Shown here piece after piece: positions 41,882 to 49,865 of a DNA stretch of 64,000 nucleotides (within the stretch, counting starts at the first letter, position 1; the number at the start of each line of letters is the position of its first letter). The notes below the pieces were generated by a model, which was not told the origin of the DNA, ran no database searches, and was given only the letters and a program-made list of their open reading frames with translations. Made by a program: the position numbers and the translations under genes. Origin of the DNA: CAYYWP01 sp050176585 (GTDB lineage Bacteria > Desulfobacterota > Binatia > HRBIN30 > CADEER01); assembly GCA_050176585.1 (NCBI GenBank), contig JBFXHX010000001.1:1-64000 (forward strand), read 5' to 3'.

Positions 41882-42952
41882 TCAACGGCATTCCCGCAGG
41901 AGTGCGTTGCGCACCGCCAGGATGAGATCCTGAATGGTGAGCGGCCGGTCGCCGAGCGACGGGCACTCCGCATCGGGCCGCGCCTCCAGCGCCATCAACA
42001 CCGTGCGGGTGAGCTCGCCGATGCTCACGCCGCCGTCGCCGTTGCAATCGCCGAAGCACGCCTCACCCGCCGCCGGCGTCCTCGTCCCGGTTGCGGTCGC
42101 CCTCGGCGTGCCGGAGTCCTCACACGGGAAGATGGATCGGCCGGTCATGCCCTCGAAGATGTCGCGCAGCGAGTGGCAGGCGCGCCGGTCTGGATCGAGA
42201 GCACAACCCTGGTCGCAGAAAGCCTGGCATACGTCCTCGGCGGCCCCGTTCAGTGGCTCGCAGCCATCGCTTGCTCCGAGCGTCGTCGGCGTGCGCGTCG
42301 AAGTCGCCGTCGCGGTCGCGCTCGGCTGTGTTCCGGTCGCCGTGGCTACCGGCGTTGGGGTGATGGTGGCGAGCACGGTTCCGGTCGCGGTCACTACCGT
42401 GGTGCGCGTCGCCGTGGCCACGGGTGTGCGCGTCGTCGTGGCGGTACCCGTTCGGGCCGTGCCCGTCGCGGTCGCCGTGCGCGTCACGGTCGTCGTGCGG
42501 GTGGGGGTGCGGTCGACCGGCGTCCTCGTGGGCGTAAAGGTCGGAGTGCGCTCGCCAGCCTCGCAGGGAAATACGGAAAATCCGGTGCTATCCTCGAAGT
42601 TGTCGCGAAGCTGGTCGCACGAGTTCTTCCACTCGAGGTGGCAGTGCTGCGCGTTACAGAAGGCATTGCAGAGCCCGAACGCCCGACCGCGGAATTCTTC
42701 GCACCACCGCTCGTCGTCGCCGTCATCGACTTCGTCGTCGTCGTCCCGCCCCTCGCCTTGCTCGTCATCGCCTTCCCCGGCTTCGCACCGGCAGTCGTCT
42801 CCTCTGGAAGCGCTGCAGCCCTCGAACTCCCAACCGAGCTCCGCGCAATCCGCTTTGCGCGGCTCATCGTCGTCTCGCCCGAACGCGACAGCGCTCACGA
42901 GCACGCTGAGCCCGCACGCCAGCATTAAACGAACCCCTTGCACTCTGCTCAT
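41882..42952 (-). CDS. Secreted protein with duplicated Cys-rich module and calcium loop
   Basis: The 356-residue protein has a signal peptide (LMLACGLSVLVSAVAFG) and an acidic stretch (GRDDDDEVDDGDDERW). Two copies of a Cys-rich module follow, near residues 85-130 and 235-280. The shared pattern is CxAFC, a third Cys, then C..LRDxFExxTGxSxFPCE; examples are SCDQLRDNFEDSTGFSVFPC and ACHSLRDIFEGMTGRSIFPC. A long Thr-rich linker of TPTRTP/TATATGT units separates them. The end has a dockerin-like loop, CFGDCNGDGGVSIGELTRTV, and a second helix pair. It is probably exported and surface-exposed; function is unknown. ATG 42952 follows GGAGGG closely. Confidence 0.75.
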   Translation of the reverse strand: MSRVQGVRLMLACGLSVLVSAVAFGRDDDEPRKADCAELGWEFEGCSASRGDDCRCEAGEGDDEQGEGRDDDDEVDDGDDERWCEEFRGRAFGLCNAFCNAQHCHLEWKNSCDQLRDNFEDSTGFSVFPCEAGERTPTFTPTRTPVDRTPTRTTTVTRTATATGTARTGTATTTRTPVATATRTTVVTATGTVLATITPTPVATATGTQPSATATATSTRTPTTLGASDGCEPLNGAAEDVCQAFCDQGCALDPDRRACHSLRDIFEGMTGRSIFPCEDSGTPRATATGTRTPAAGEACFGDCNGDGGVSIGELTRTVLMALEARPDAECPSLGDRPLTIQDLILAVRNALLRECR

Positions 42953-43267
42953 TGTCCCTCCGAACTCGAAATTGAGTCGGACGGCCGAAGCGCCGACTCG
43001 CGGCGGGATCAAACAAGAAGCATGCCTCGCCCCCGGCGCGGGGGAAGGTACATAGCTGTCCTCGACGTGCGGTCCTGCGGGTAAGCCGTACCGCCGGACG
43101 GTCAGGAGTTACGCAGCAGCACGGTGGCGCTGCATGCGCAGAATCCTGCGCAATGTGAGCCGCCACCACCCCACGTCAACGCGAAGACGCGAAGCGCTTC
43201 AGACGCTCAGAAAATTTCCGTGGTCGCGGCTTCGCGTTGACGTGGGGTGGGCGCACGCGCCGAAAGC
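42953..43267. other. Intergenic region with a perfect inverted repeat
   Basis: 315 bases upstream of the Cys-rich gene and downstream of the thiolase gene. Apart from the inverted repeat at 43166-43250, nothing recognisable is present. Confidence 0.6.
43166..43250. repeat. Perfect 21-bp inverted repeat with 43-base spacer
   Basis: The arm at 43166-43186 (starting CCACCCCACGTCAACGCGAA) and its exact inverse at 43230-43250 flank a spacer that holds the palindrome GAAGCGCTTC (43191-43200). It starts 18 bases after the thiolase stop on the minus strand and could end that transcript or be a REP-like element. Confidence 0.75.
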
Positions 43268-44443
43268 TTACTTCCCGACCACCGACACGAAGCTCACGCA
43301 GCGCCCGGGCGCGCCGCCGAGGTTGTGTGTCAAGCCGATCTTGGGCGCGTCGATCTGGCGCGGACCCGCTTCGCCGCGGAGCTGCAGCCACATCTCGTAC
43401 ATCATGCGGAGGCCGCTCGCGCCGATCGGGTGGCCGAAGCTCTTCAAGCCGCCGTCGGGGTTCACCGGTTGGGGGCCGCCCGCGTCGAACCGGCCTTCGA
43501 GCACGTCCTTCCAGCCCTGGCCGCGCGGCGAGAAGCCCATGTCCTCCATGAGCACGAGCTCGGTGGCCGTGAAGCAGTCGTGCACCTCCGCCATGTCGAC
43601 TTCCGCGCGCGGGTCGGTGATCCCGGCCTGGCGGTAGGCGTCGGCCGCGCTGGCGACCACCTCGGGAAACGTCGTGTAGTCGTACTCCTGGCTGTAGTAC
43701 CCGGCGGCGGGCCCAGCCGCGAACGACAGCGCTTTGATGAAGATCGGGCGATCTGTGTACTTGTGGGCGTCCTCGGCGCGACAGAGGATCGCGGCGGCGC
43801 TGCCGTCGGAAACCCCTGAACAGTCGAACACGCCGAGCATGCCGGCAACGCGCGGCGACGCTTTGATCTTGTCGATCGGGACTTCCTTGCGGAACTGCGC
43901 CTTGGGGTTCTTGGCGCCGTTGACGTGGTTCTTCCATGCGATGCGCGCGAGCACGTCGTTCAGCTGCGCTTCCTCGACGCGGTACTTGTTCGCGTACGCC
44001 GGCGCGAGCAGGGAGAACGTCGCCGGGGCCGTCATGCTCCCCTTCGTGCCGTCGTCGGGCTGTGTCGGCACGGTCAGTCCGGAGTATCCCGAGTCCTTCA
44101 GCTTCTCGACGCCGATGGCCATCACGAGATCGTAGGCGCCACACGCCACCGCGTACGCCGCGTTGCGGATCGCCTCGCTGCCGGTGGCGCACATGTTCTC
44201 CAGGCGCGTGACCGGCCGATACGGAAGCTTCAGCGCCTCGGACAGCATCAGGCCCGACATGCCGCTCGCCAGCGTGCCGAGCCAATACGCATCGACCGCC
44301 GCGGGCTCGACACCCGCCGAGGCGTATGCGTCCTTGGCGGCGTCGATCAGCAGATCTTCGGCGTCCTTGTCCCAGTGCTCGCCAAACGGCGTGCAGCCCA
44401 TCCCAACGATCGCCACGCGGTCTTTGATGCCGTTGCTGGCCAT
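43268..44443 (-). CDS. Thiolase (SCP-x/archaeal acetyl-CoA acetyltransferase type)
   Basis: The 391-residue thiolase has nucleophile Cys85 in ENMCATGSEA, the HDCFTATELV motif near 292, GHPIGASG near 342 and NLGGAPGRCVSF at the end. These match the SCP2/SCP-x-like and archaeal thiolases that work with a DUF35 partner rather than classical FadA. Such enzymes cleave or form 3-ketoacyl-CoA. It lies 21 bases after the gene at 44465 on the same strand; that gene encodes a thiolase-fold/DUF35 fusion, so a complex is likely. Confidence 0.9.
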   Translation of the reverse strand: MASNGIKDRVAIVGMGCTPFGEHWDKDAEDLLIDAAKDAYASAGVEPAAVDAYWLGTLASGMSGLMLSEALKLPYRPVTRLENMCATGSEAIRNAAYAVACGAYDLVMAIGVEKLKDSGYSGLTVPTQPDDGTKGSMTAPATFSLLAPAYANKYRVEEAQLNDVLARIAWKNHVNGAKNPKAQFRKEVPIDKIKASPRVAGMLGVFDCSGVSDGSAAAILCRAEDAHKYTDRPIFIKALSFAAGPAAGYYSQEYDYTTFPEVVASAADAYRQAGITDPRAEVDMAEVHDCFTATELVLMEDMGFSPRGQGWKDVLEGRFDAGGPQPVNPDGGLKSFGHPIGASGLRMMYEMWLQLRGEAGPRQIDAPKIGLTHNLGGAPGRCVSFVSVVGK

Positions 44444-44464
44444 GTCGCTCGCTCCCGGCGCCCG

Positions 44465-45850
44465 CTACCGCCGCGGCCGCGCCTTCCAGAAATAATTGTG
44501 CACGCCCTGTCCCGTATAGAGCCGGCGGAAGGTCATCTCCAACTGATCGCCGATTGCCACGTTCGCGGGCTCGACGTCTGTGAGCTCGCAGTTAAAACGG
44601 CCCCCGCCGGCGAAGTCGACGACCGCATCCACCACCGGCGGCTGCAGTGAGTACGCCAAGTGGTCGAGGGTGAACGTCGCCACCGCGCAGCCGCGGTCCG
44701 CGAAGCGCGCTGCGGACATCTGGTCGATCGCGCCACAGGTTACGCAGACGCGCTGCGGCGGCAGATGGCCCGCGCCGCACGCTGTGCAGCGCGAGCCGAC
44801 GAACGCCATCTTCCACTGCTCGTGCCGGCGCATCGGCGGCGCCGCCGGGCGCTCGGGATCCGGGCGCCGCGGCGGTTCGAACGGCAGGACGCCGCGCCAT
44901 TTGAGGTACGTGTTGTACGGCAGATCGTTGCGTTTGGCGGCGATCCACGCATCGACGGTGTGCGCCGGCCGGCGGGCGTCGATGAGGTCGGTCACCTCGA
45001 GCACGGCCACGTCGCACCCGTCGGCTACCGACGCGACCAGGATGCGCTCCCCGGGCTGCGCGGTATCGAGCGCGCGCGCGAGCAGCAGCCCGGCGTGCGC
45101 GGCGCCGGTCCGCCCGATGCTGGCCGCGAGCGAGTCCGCGAGCTGCGCGGAAATGAGCTTCAGCGCCTGCGGCAGCGCGGCCGCCGCGCGCGCATTGGCG
45201 CCGTCGAGCACGACGGCCGACAGCTGACCGGGTTCGATGCGCGCCGCGCGAAGGGCGCGCGCCGCCGTCTTCGCCAGTACCGGGCCGAGGACCTCGGCGC
45301 CGAAGCGTTCCTCCCATTGGCGCGCGAACGGATCGCGCGGCAAACGCCAGACGTCGAGCAACTCCACCGTCGCCGACGCCTGCCCGATGATCCGCGCGAG
45401 CGCCTGCTCGTCTCCGCCGAGCACGAACGCGACCGCGGCGTCGCCGGACTGCTTCTCGCGCTCGCCGCCCGGCGCGCCCACGACCACGTCCGCCGCACAC
45501 ACCAGCGCCGGCCGGCCGGCCGCGGCGACATCGGCGCCGAGCAGCAGCGCGGAAAGGCCGGCTCGCGACGTGCGGCCGAGCTCGAGCGAGCGAACCGTCT
45601 CCGGCAAGTCGAGGGCCGCTTGCACAGTGGCGGTGTTGAGCTTCTCCGCGTACGGCGGGCTGGTGGTGGCGAAGATCAGCGTATCGACTTCCGGCCCATC
45701 GCGAAGCGCCTCGCGCGCCGCTTCGACCGCCATCGAGGCGGCGTCCTCGTCGTAGCTGGCCACCGCGCGTTCGCCCTTGCCGGCGCCGAACGCGGCGCGC
45801 TGCAGGCGACAGTAGGGCACGTAACTGCCGTAATGTGTGATGCCGGCCAA
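44465..45850 (-). CDS. HMG-CoA-synthase-like domain fused to DUF35 zinc-ribbon/OB fold
   Basis: The 461-residue fusion has an N-terminal HMGCS/KAS-III-like thiolase fold (about 1-330) and a C-terminal DUF35 unit with zinc ribbon CTACGAGHLPPQRVCVTCG and OB fold. The expected catalytic cysteine appears as Ser95 (GRTSRAGLSA), and the usual ATES glutamate region reads FATTSPPYAEK, so HMG-CoA synthase chemistry is doubtful. In archaea, separate thiolase, HMGCS and DUF35 proteins form one channelled complex; here the last two are fused and next to the thiolase gene. TTG 45850 is the start because GGGGAGG lies five bases upstream and the fold begins at AGITHYGSYVPY; upstream codons look non-coding. 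Confidence 0.85.
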   Translation of the reverse strand: MAGITHYGSYVPYCRLQRAAFGAGKGERAVASYDEDAASMAVEAAREALRDGPEVDTLIFATTSPPYAEKLNTATVQAALDLPETVRSLELGRTSRAGLSALLLGADVAAAGRPALVCAADVVVGAPGGEREKQSGDAAVAFVLGGDEQALARIIGQASATVELLDVWRLPRDPFARQWEERFGAEVLGPVLAKTAARALRAARIEPGQLSAVVLDGANARAAAALPQALKLISAQLADSLAASIGRTGAAHAGLLLARALDTAQPGERILVASVADGCDVAVLEVTDLIDARRPAHTVDAWIAAKRNDLPYNTYLKWRGVLPFEPPRRPDPERPAAPPMRRHEQWKMAFVGSRCTACGAGHLPPQRVCVTCGAIDQMSAARFADRGCAVATFTLDHLAYSLQPPVVDAVVDFAGGGRFNCELTDVEPANVAIGDQLEMTFRRLYTGQGVHNYFWKARPRR

Positions 45851-45978
45851 CTCTGCCTCCCCACGGTGTCGCGAAGCAGCGACGCTAAAGTCCCGCGCGT
45901 TGCAACGCAAGACCGTTCCCGTGCCCGAGCGTCACCCAGGGACGCGGAGATCGCGTGACGGAGCTGAGCGGTCCTGCC

Positions 45979-46003
45979 TCAGCGCCTCTGCGGCAGATGT
46001 GCC
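45979..46003. repeat. Partial GCAGAGRCGC repeat at gene end (copy 2)
   Basis: Minus-strand CCGCAGAGGCGCTGAGGCAG supplies codons P-Q-R-R and the stop of the pentapeptide gene, as in uvrA (P-Q-R-R-stop at 23696). A diverged second arm may lie near 45935-45955. Confidence 0.5.
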
Positions 46004-46917
46004 GTAGCGAGCGCGGTGCCGTCCAGGTTTGCCTGATAGAGATACGCGCCGGCGAGCTGCGCGCCGCCGAGCTCCGCGCCCTGGAGCTGCGCGCCGCCGA
46101 GGTACGCGCCGCTCAGATCCGCGCCGCGCAGATTGGCGCCTTCGAGATGGCTCTCGACGAGATAGGCGGCCTGCAGCTGCGCGTCCGAGAGATCCGCGCC
46201 GCGCACATCCGCTCCGCCGAGGTCGGCACGGTGCAGGATCGCGCCGCGCAGATCGGCGCCGCTGAGCCGTGCGCCCGCGAGCGCCGCACTATCGAGGCGC
46301 GCGGCGCGCAGATCCGCCCCGCGCAGATCGGCGCCGGCGAGATCGGCGCCGCGGAGATCCGCGCGCCGCAGGTCGAGCCGCGGCAGCGCGGTGCCCTCGG
46401 TGACGATTCGCCGCCCGAGGGCTGTGAGCGCCGCTTGGACATCGCCCGGCGGCCGCCGTGACATCGGGCCCGCCGGCTCCTCGTCGGGCGCGCCGCGGTC
46501 GCGGACCAGAGCGCACAACACCTCGGTCGCGGCGGCGCGCTGCCTCGGCGCGGCGCGGGCGAGCTGCTCGAGCTGGTAGACGCCGCCCAGCCGCACCTCG
46601 AGACGCGCATCGGCCAGGTGGCCTATGGCGCGCGCGAACGCGTCCGCCTGCCGCGCCTCGGTTTCCAGCGCCGCGTGCCGTTCGGCCGCGTGCTCGGCGG
46701 CCGCTGCGCGCCGCCACAGCAGCGCACCCAGGCCGAGCAGTCCGGCGGTCGCGAGCGCGAGAGCGAGCGTCAGCCGCAACCGGTTCTGCAGCTCGAGCAG
46801 CTCGCGCGGCGCGAGCGCCGTCCGCCAGTGCTCCGTCTGCCAATGCGGGACGTACCAGAGCACGAACATCGCGCCGGCGACCGCGCCGAGCAGCAGAGTC
46901 GTCCGATAGAGCTTCAT
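45979..46917 (-). CDS. Membrane-anchored pentapeptide-repeat protein
   Basis: The 312-residue protein has two N-terminal membrane helices (TTLLLGAVAGAMFVLWYVPH; LTLALALATAGLLGLGALLW), a helical cytoplasmic linker (about 75-165), then a right-handed quadrilateral beta helix of about 28 A(D/N)LxG pentapeptides (DLRGADLAGADLRGADLRAA onwards). Function is unknown; many relatives are scaffolds or signalling-linked. ATG 46917 begins the first helix. The last residues, LPQRR, are encoded by the same palindromic repeat type that ends uvrA. Confidence 0.88.
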   Translation of the reverse strand: MKLYRTTLLLGAVAGAMFVLWYVPHWQTEHWRTALAPRELLELQNRLRLTLALALATAGLLGLGALLWRRAAAAEHAAERHAALETEARQADAFARAIGHLADARLEVRLGGVYQLEQLARAAPRQRAAATEVLCALVRDRGAPDEEPAGPMSRRPPGDVQAALTALGRRIVTEGTALPRLDLRRADLRGADLAGADLRGADLRAARLDSAALAGARLSGADLRGAILHRADLGGADVRGADLSDAQLQAAYLVESHLEGANLRGADLSGAYLGGAQLQGAELGGAQLAGAYLYQANLDGTALATAHLPQRR

Positions 46918-47216
46918 GCGGCTGCGCAGCGTAGCGCAACACGGGCCTGGTACACGAACTATGGAGACGCCGCCCTCGGGCGTAGCGGCGGCCGCGTGGG
47001 ATTGCGCAGCGGTGCCCGGGGCGGGTCGGGCGGCGATGAACGTGCGCCGCCCAACCGGCGGCGATCCGCGCCGCGTGCGCGCACAGGTCCGCGGCTGCAG
47101 AAGCCGCTCCGTGTTCATCTGCAGCGGACACTGTGGCATATGGCGCAAGGCCGGCGCTGCCGCGTCGGCACACGGGCCCGCCGCACCTCGCCGGAGCAGT
47201 TGCAGGGAGAACATCG
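46918..47216. other. Divergent intergenic region with dispersed repeat (copy 3)
   Basis: 299 bases between the pentapeptide and CoA-transferase genes. GTGCGCGCACAGGTCCGCGG starts at 47075 and is a one-base-shorter version of the dispersed repeat core. The promoters of both genes must lie here; no gene is supported. Confidence 0.55.
47075..47099 (+). repeat. Dispersed intergenic repeat core (copy 3)
   Basis: Matches the cores at 29543 and 30727 with one substitution and one missing C. All copies are in non-coding DNA. Confidence 0.6.
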
Positions 47217-48425
47217 ATGCCGATGCCATTGGAAGGAATCCGCGTGATCGACTGGACCATCTGGCAGCAGGGATCCGTCTGCTCGACCATGCTGGGCGAT
47301 CTGGGCGCGGATGTGATCAAGGTGGAAGAGCGCATCGGCGGCGACCCCGGGCGCGGCTTCTTCAAGATGATCGGCGGCGCCGAGCGACTGCCGAACTTCT
47401 ATTTCGAGGCCAACAACCGCAACAAACGCAGCCTGACCGTCGACCTGAAGAAGCCCGAGGGACGGGAGATCGTCTATCGGCTCGCGGCGTGCTCGGACGT
47501 GTTCGTGCAGAACTTCCGCAAAGGCGTGGCTGCCCGCCTGGGGATCGATTACGCGGCGCTGCGGCAACACAACCCAAAGCTCATCTATGCGAACGCCACG
47601 GGCTACGGGCCCGAGGGGCCCGAGAGCGGCGATCCCTCGTTCGATCAGCTCGGGCTGGCGCGGTCGGGCATCATGATGGCCGCCGGTGAACCCGGCATGC
47701 CGCCCCTCGCCATCGCCGGCGGCATCGCCGACCAGATGGGCGCGATCATGCTCTCGTACGGCGTGCTGACCGCACTGCTCGCGCGCGAGCGCCACGGTGT
47801 CGGCCAGGAGGTCGACGGCTCGCACCTCGGCAGCATGATGGCGCTGCAGGGATTGAGCGTTTCAGCGCGATTGATGTGGGGCACGTCGATGCCGCGCGTC
47901 CACCGCTCGCAGGCCATGAACCCGCTCTGGAATCACTATCGCTGCGCCGACGGCCGATGGATCTGCTTCGGCATGCTGCAGCCCGACCGCTACTGGGAGG
48001 CCTTCTGCCGCACCATCGGCCGGCCCGAGCTCGCCACCGACGAGCGCTTCGCCAACCTGCGCGTGCGCGCCGCCAATGCCGAAGCGGCGGTCGCCATCCT
48101 CGACGAGGTGTTCGCCGGCAAGCCGCTCTCCGAGTGGATCCAGATCCTGCGCACCGGCGGCGATTTCATCTTCACCGCCGTCAACACCGTCGATGACCTG
48201 CCCGACGATCCGCAGGTGCAAGCGAACGCGTACGTGGTCGACTTCGACCATCCGCGCCACGGTCCGATGAAAGTGCTCGGCCTGCCGTTTCGCCTCAGCG
48301 AGACCCCCGGCAGCGTCCGCCGTCCCGCTCCCGAATTCGGCGAGCACACCGAAGAGATCCTCATCGACCTCCTCGGCTACTCGTGGGAAGACGTTGCCGA
48401 TTTGAAGGAACGGGAAGTGATTTGA
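47217..48425 (+). CDS. Class III (CaiB/BaiF) CoA-transferase
   Basis: The 402-residue enzyme moves CoA between carboxylic acids through an aspartyl-CoA intermediate. Landmarks: GIRVIDWTIWQQGSVCSTML and LGDLGADVIKVEE at the N-terminus, NRNKRSLTVDLKKPEGREIV, the catalytic Asp in PSFDQLGLARSG near residue 144, and WNHYRCADGRWICFGMLQ. Donor and acceptor acids are unknown. ATG 47217 follows GGGAGA by six bases. It converges with the HD-domain gene; the intergenic DNA holds motif copy 3. Confidence 0.92.
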   Translation: MPMPLEGIRVIDWTIWQQGSVCSTMLGDLGADVIKVEERIGGDPGRGFFKMIGGAERLPNFYFEANNRNKRSLTVDLKKPEGREIVYRLAACSDVFVQNFRKGVAARLGIDYAALRQHNPKLIYANATGYGPEGPESGDPSFDQLGLARSGIMMAAGEPGMPPLAIAGGIADQMGAIMLSYGVLTALLARERHGVGQEVDGSHLGSMMALQGLSVSARLMWGTSMPRVHRSQAMNPLWNHYRCADGRWICFGMLQPDRYWEAFCRTIGRPELATDERFANLRVRAANAEAAVAILDEVFAGKPLSEWIQILRTGGDFIFTAVNTVDDLPDDPQVQANAYVVDFDHPRHGPMKVLGLPFRLSETPGSVRRPAPEFGEHTEEILIDLLGYSWEDVADLKEREVI

Positions 48426-48468
48426 GCAGGCTGTGAGCTGTTAAAGCTGTTGCGATTGGGCTCTGACC

Positions 48469-48480
48469 CTAACAGCGTAA
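48469..48480. repeat. TAACAGCGTAA motif between convergent genes (copy 3)
   Basis: CTAACAGCGTAA matches 15196-15209 and 37135-37146. The flanks (GCTGTTAAAGCTGTTGCG at about 48437) contain related half-copies. Confidence 0.45.
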
Positions 48481-48499
48481 GAGCGAGCAACTTAACGAT

Positions 48500-49765
48500 C
48501 TAAGCGGTACGCGGAGCATACTCGCTCGGGTACCCAAAGTGCTCCGCTGCGCGCTCGGCGGCGCGGCTGGCCACCGCGGCGGGAGCGAACACGTACAGCC
48601 GCCAGAGGCTGGCGTACGCATCTTCGAGCGCGTGTATGTCGGCGCTCCCCGGGTCGCCGGAGTGGTTGAGGCTGCGCAGGCCGCGGCTGGTGACGACGCG
48701 CGCGGCCGCTTCTTTCATCACGGTGAGCGCTGGGCAGTAGACGATCACCTCGCCTTCGGCGCAGCCGAACTCGGCCGCTAACGCCCGCTCCGCGGCGCCG
48801 CGCGCCGCGCGCGACTCGTGATAGCTGCGCACGAGATCGGCACGCGCGTGCAAGCCGATGCTGCGCGCCGAGACCACGTAGCTGCGTTTGAGCAGCTCGC
48901 GCCGTTCCAGGCGGTCGATCAGCGCGGCGGCGCCGGGTGCGGCGCACCTCTTCAGCCGGTCGAGGAGCGTCCAGTCGTTGAGCGCCAGGAGATCGGCCTC
49001 GGCGAGGGCGCCGGCGTCGAGCGCGAGCTCGACCGCCTTGGAGATCATCGCGCCGGCGACGACCTTGGTGTGATGGTAATAGACGCGCTCGGTCAAGAAG
49101 TAGCGCATGCGCAACAGCTGGATCACCTCCGAGCGCGCGTCGTGCCGGTCCATGCCGTGCTTCACCATCTCGAGCGCCAAATGGCCATCGGCGACGGTGA
49201 AGTAGTGGAACACGCGGTCATCGTAGTCGTGCGCCAGGCCAGTGAAGTAGGCGTCGCGGCGGAGATAGTCGAGCAGATCGGCATCGATGGTGCTGGCGAT
49301 GATCTCCGCGGCCCACGCGGGCAGCGCATTCGGCGCCGCGCCGAGCAGCCCCGCGATCTCGGCGCGGATACCCAGGCGCGCGAGGCCCTCGCCGAGCCGG
49401 CCGTCGAGCAGGCGCGCCAAGCGCGTGCCCTTGTCGTGCCGCGAGAAGAGCCGCCGCTCGTCCTCGAGCGTGTGCCCGAACGGTACGTGGGTGACGTCGT
49501 GCAACAGCGCGCCCGCCGCGATCACATCCTCCATCTCGCGCGGGACCGCCGCGCCGGCGCGGCGGACCGCGGCCACGATCCGGTGCGCGGCGGCGCTGGC
49601 CCCGAGCGCGTGATCGAAGCGCGTGTGCAGCGCGCCGGGATAGACCAGCGAAGCGGTGCCGAGCTGCTTGACCCCGCGCAGGCGCTGGACATCCGGCAGG
49701 TCCAGCACCGCGGTTTCCAGCGCGCCGAGCCACAGATCGCCGTGCACGGGGTCGCGGATCAGCAT
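48500..49765 (-). CDS. HD-domain phosphohydrolase, SAMHD1/dGTPase-like
   Basis: The 421-residue enzyme has the metal-binding HD set: His in LHTRFDHALGASAAAH near residue 52, HD in ALLHDVTHVPFGHTLEDE near 93, and Asp in STIDADLLDYLRRDA near 180. The N-terminal DPVHGDLWLGALE and the order of motifs match the SAMHD1/YpgQ-like family, which hydrolyses dNTPs or related nucleotides. The exact substrate is unknown. It appears monocistronic. Confidence 0.9.
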   Translation of the reverse strand: MLIRDPVHGDLWLGALETAVLDLPDVQRLRGVKQLGTASLVYPGALHTRFDHALGASAAAHRIVAAVRRAGAAVPREMEDVIAAGALLHDVTHVPFGHTLEDERRLFSRHDKGTRLARLLDGRLGEGLARLGIRAEIAGLLGAAPNALPAWAAEIIASTIDADLLDYLRRDAYFTGLAHDYDDRVFHYFTVADGHLALEMVKHGMDRHDARSEVIQLLRMRYFLTERVYYHHTKVVAGAMISKAVELALDAGALAEADLLALNDWTLLDRLKRCAAPGAAALIDRLERRELLKRSYVVSARSIGLHARADLVRSYHESRAARGAAERALAAEFGCAEGEVIVYCPALTVMKEAAARVVTSRGLRSLNHSGDPGSADIHALEDAYASLWRLYVFAPAAVASRAAERAAEHFGYPSEYAPRTA

Positions 49766-49865
49766 CGCCCCATCCTAGCGTTCCCGGCGGCGCGCCGGAA
49801 CCTTCAGCACCGCAGTGCGGACGCGCCCAGCGTGCGCGTGCGTCTGCGGCGCCGCCGCCGAGCGC

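Noticed and set aside
42150..42560. GTCGCGGTCG-like repetitive DNA
   Set aside because: It is the coding sequence of the Thr-rich linker, not an independent tandem repeat or CRISPR array.
40412..42928. An 838-codon plus-strand frame
   Set aside because: It runs antisense to a complete MFS transporter and the Cys-rich protein, both with clear motifs and starts.
45850..45910. ATG 45910 as start of the HMGCS-like/DUF35 protein
   Set aside because: Its extra 20 residues show no conservation; TTG 45850 has a strong ribosome site and begins the fold.
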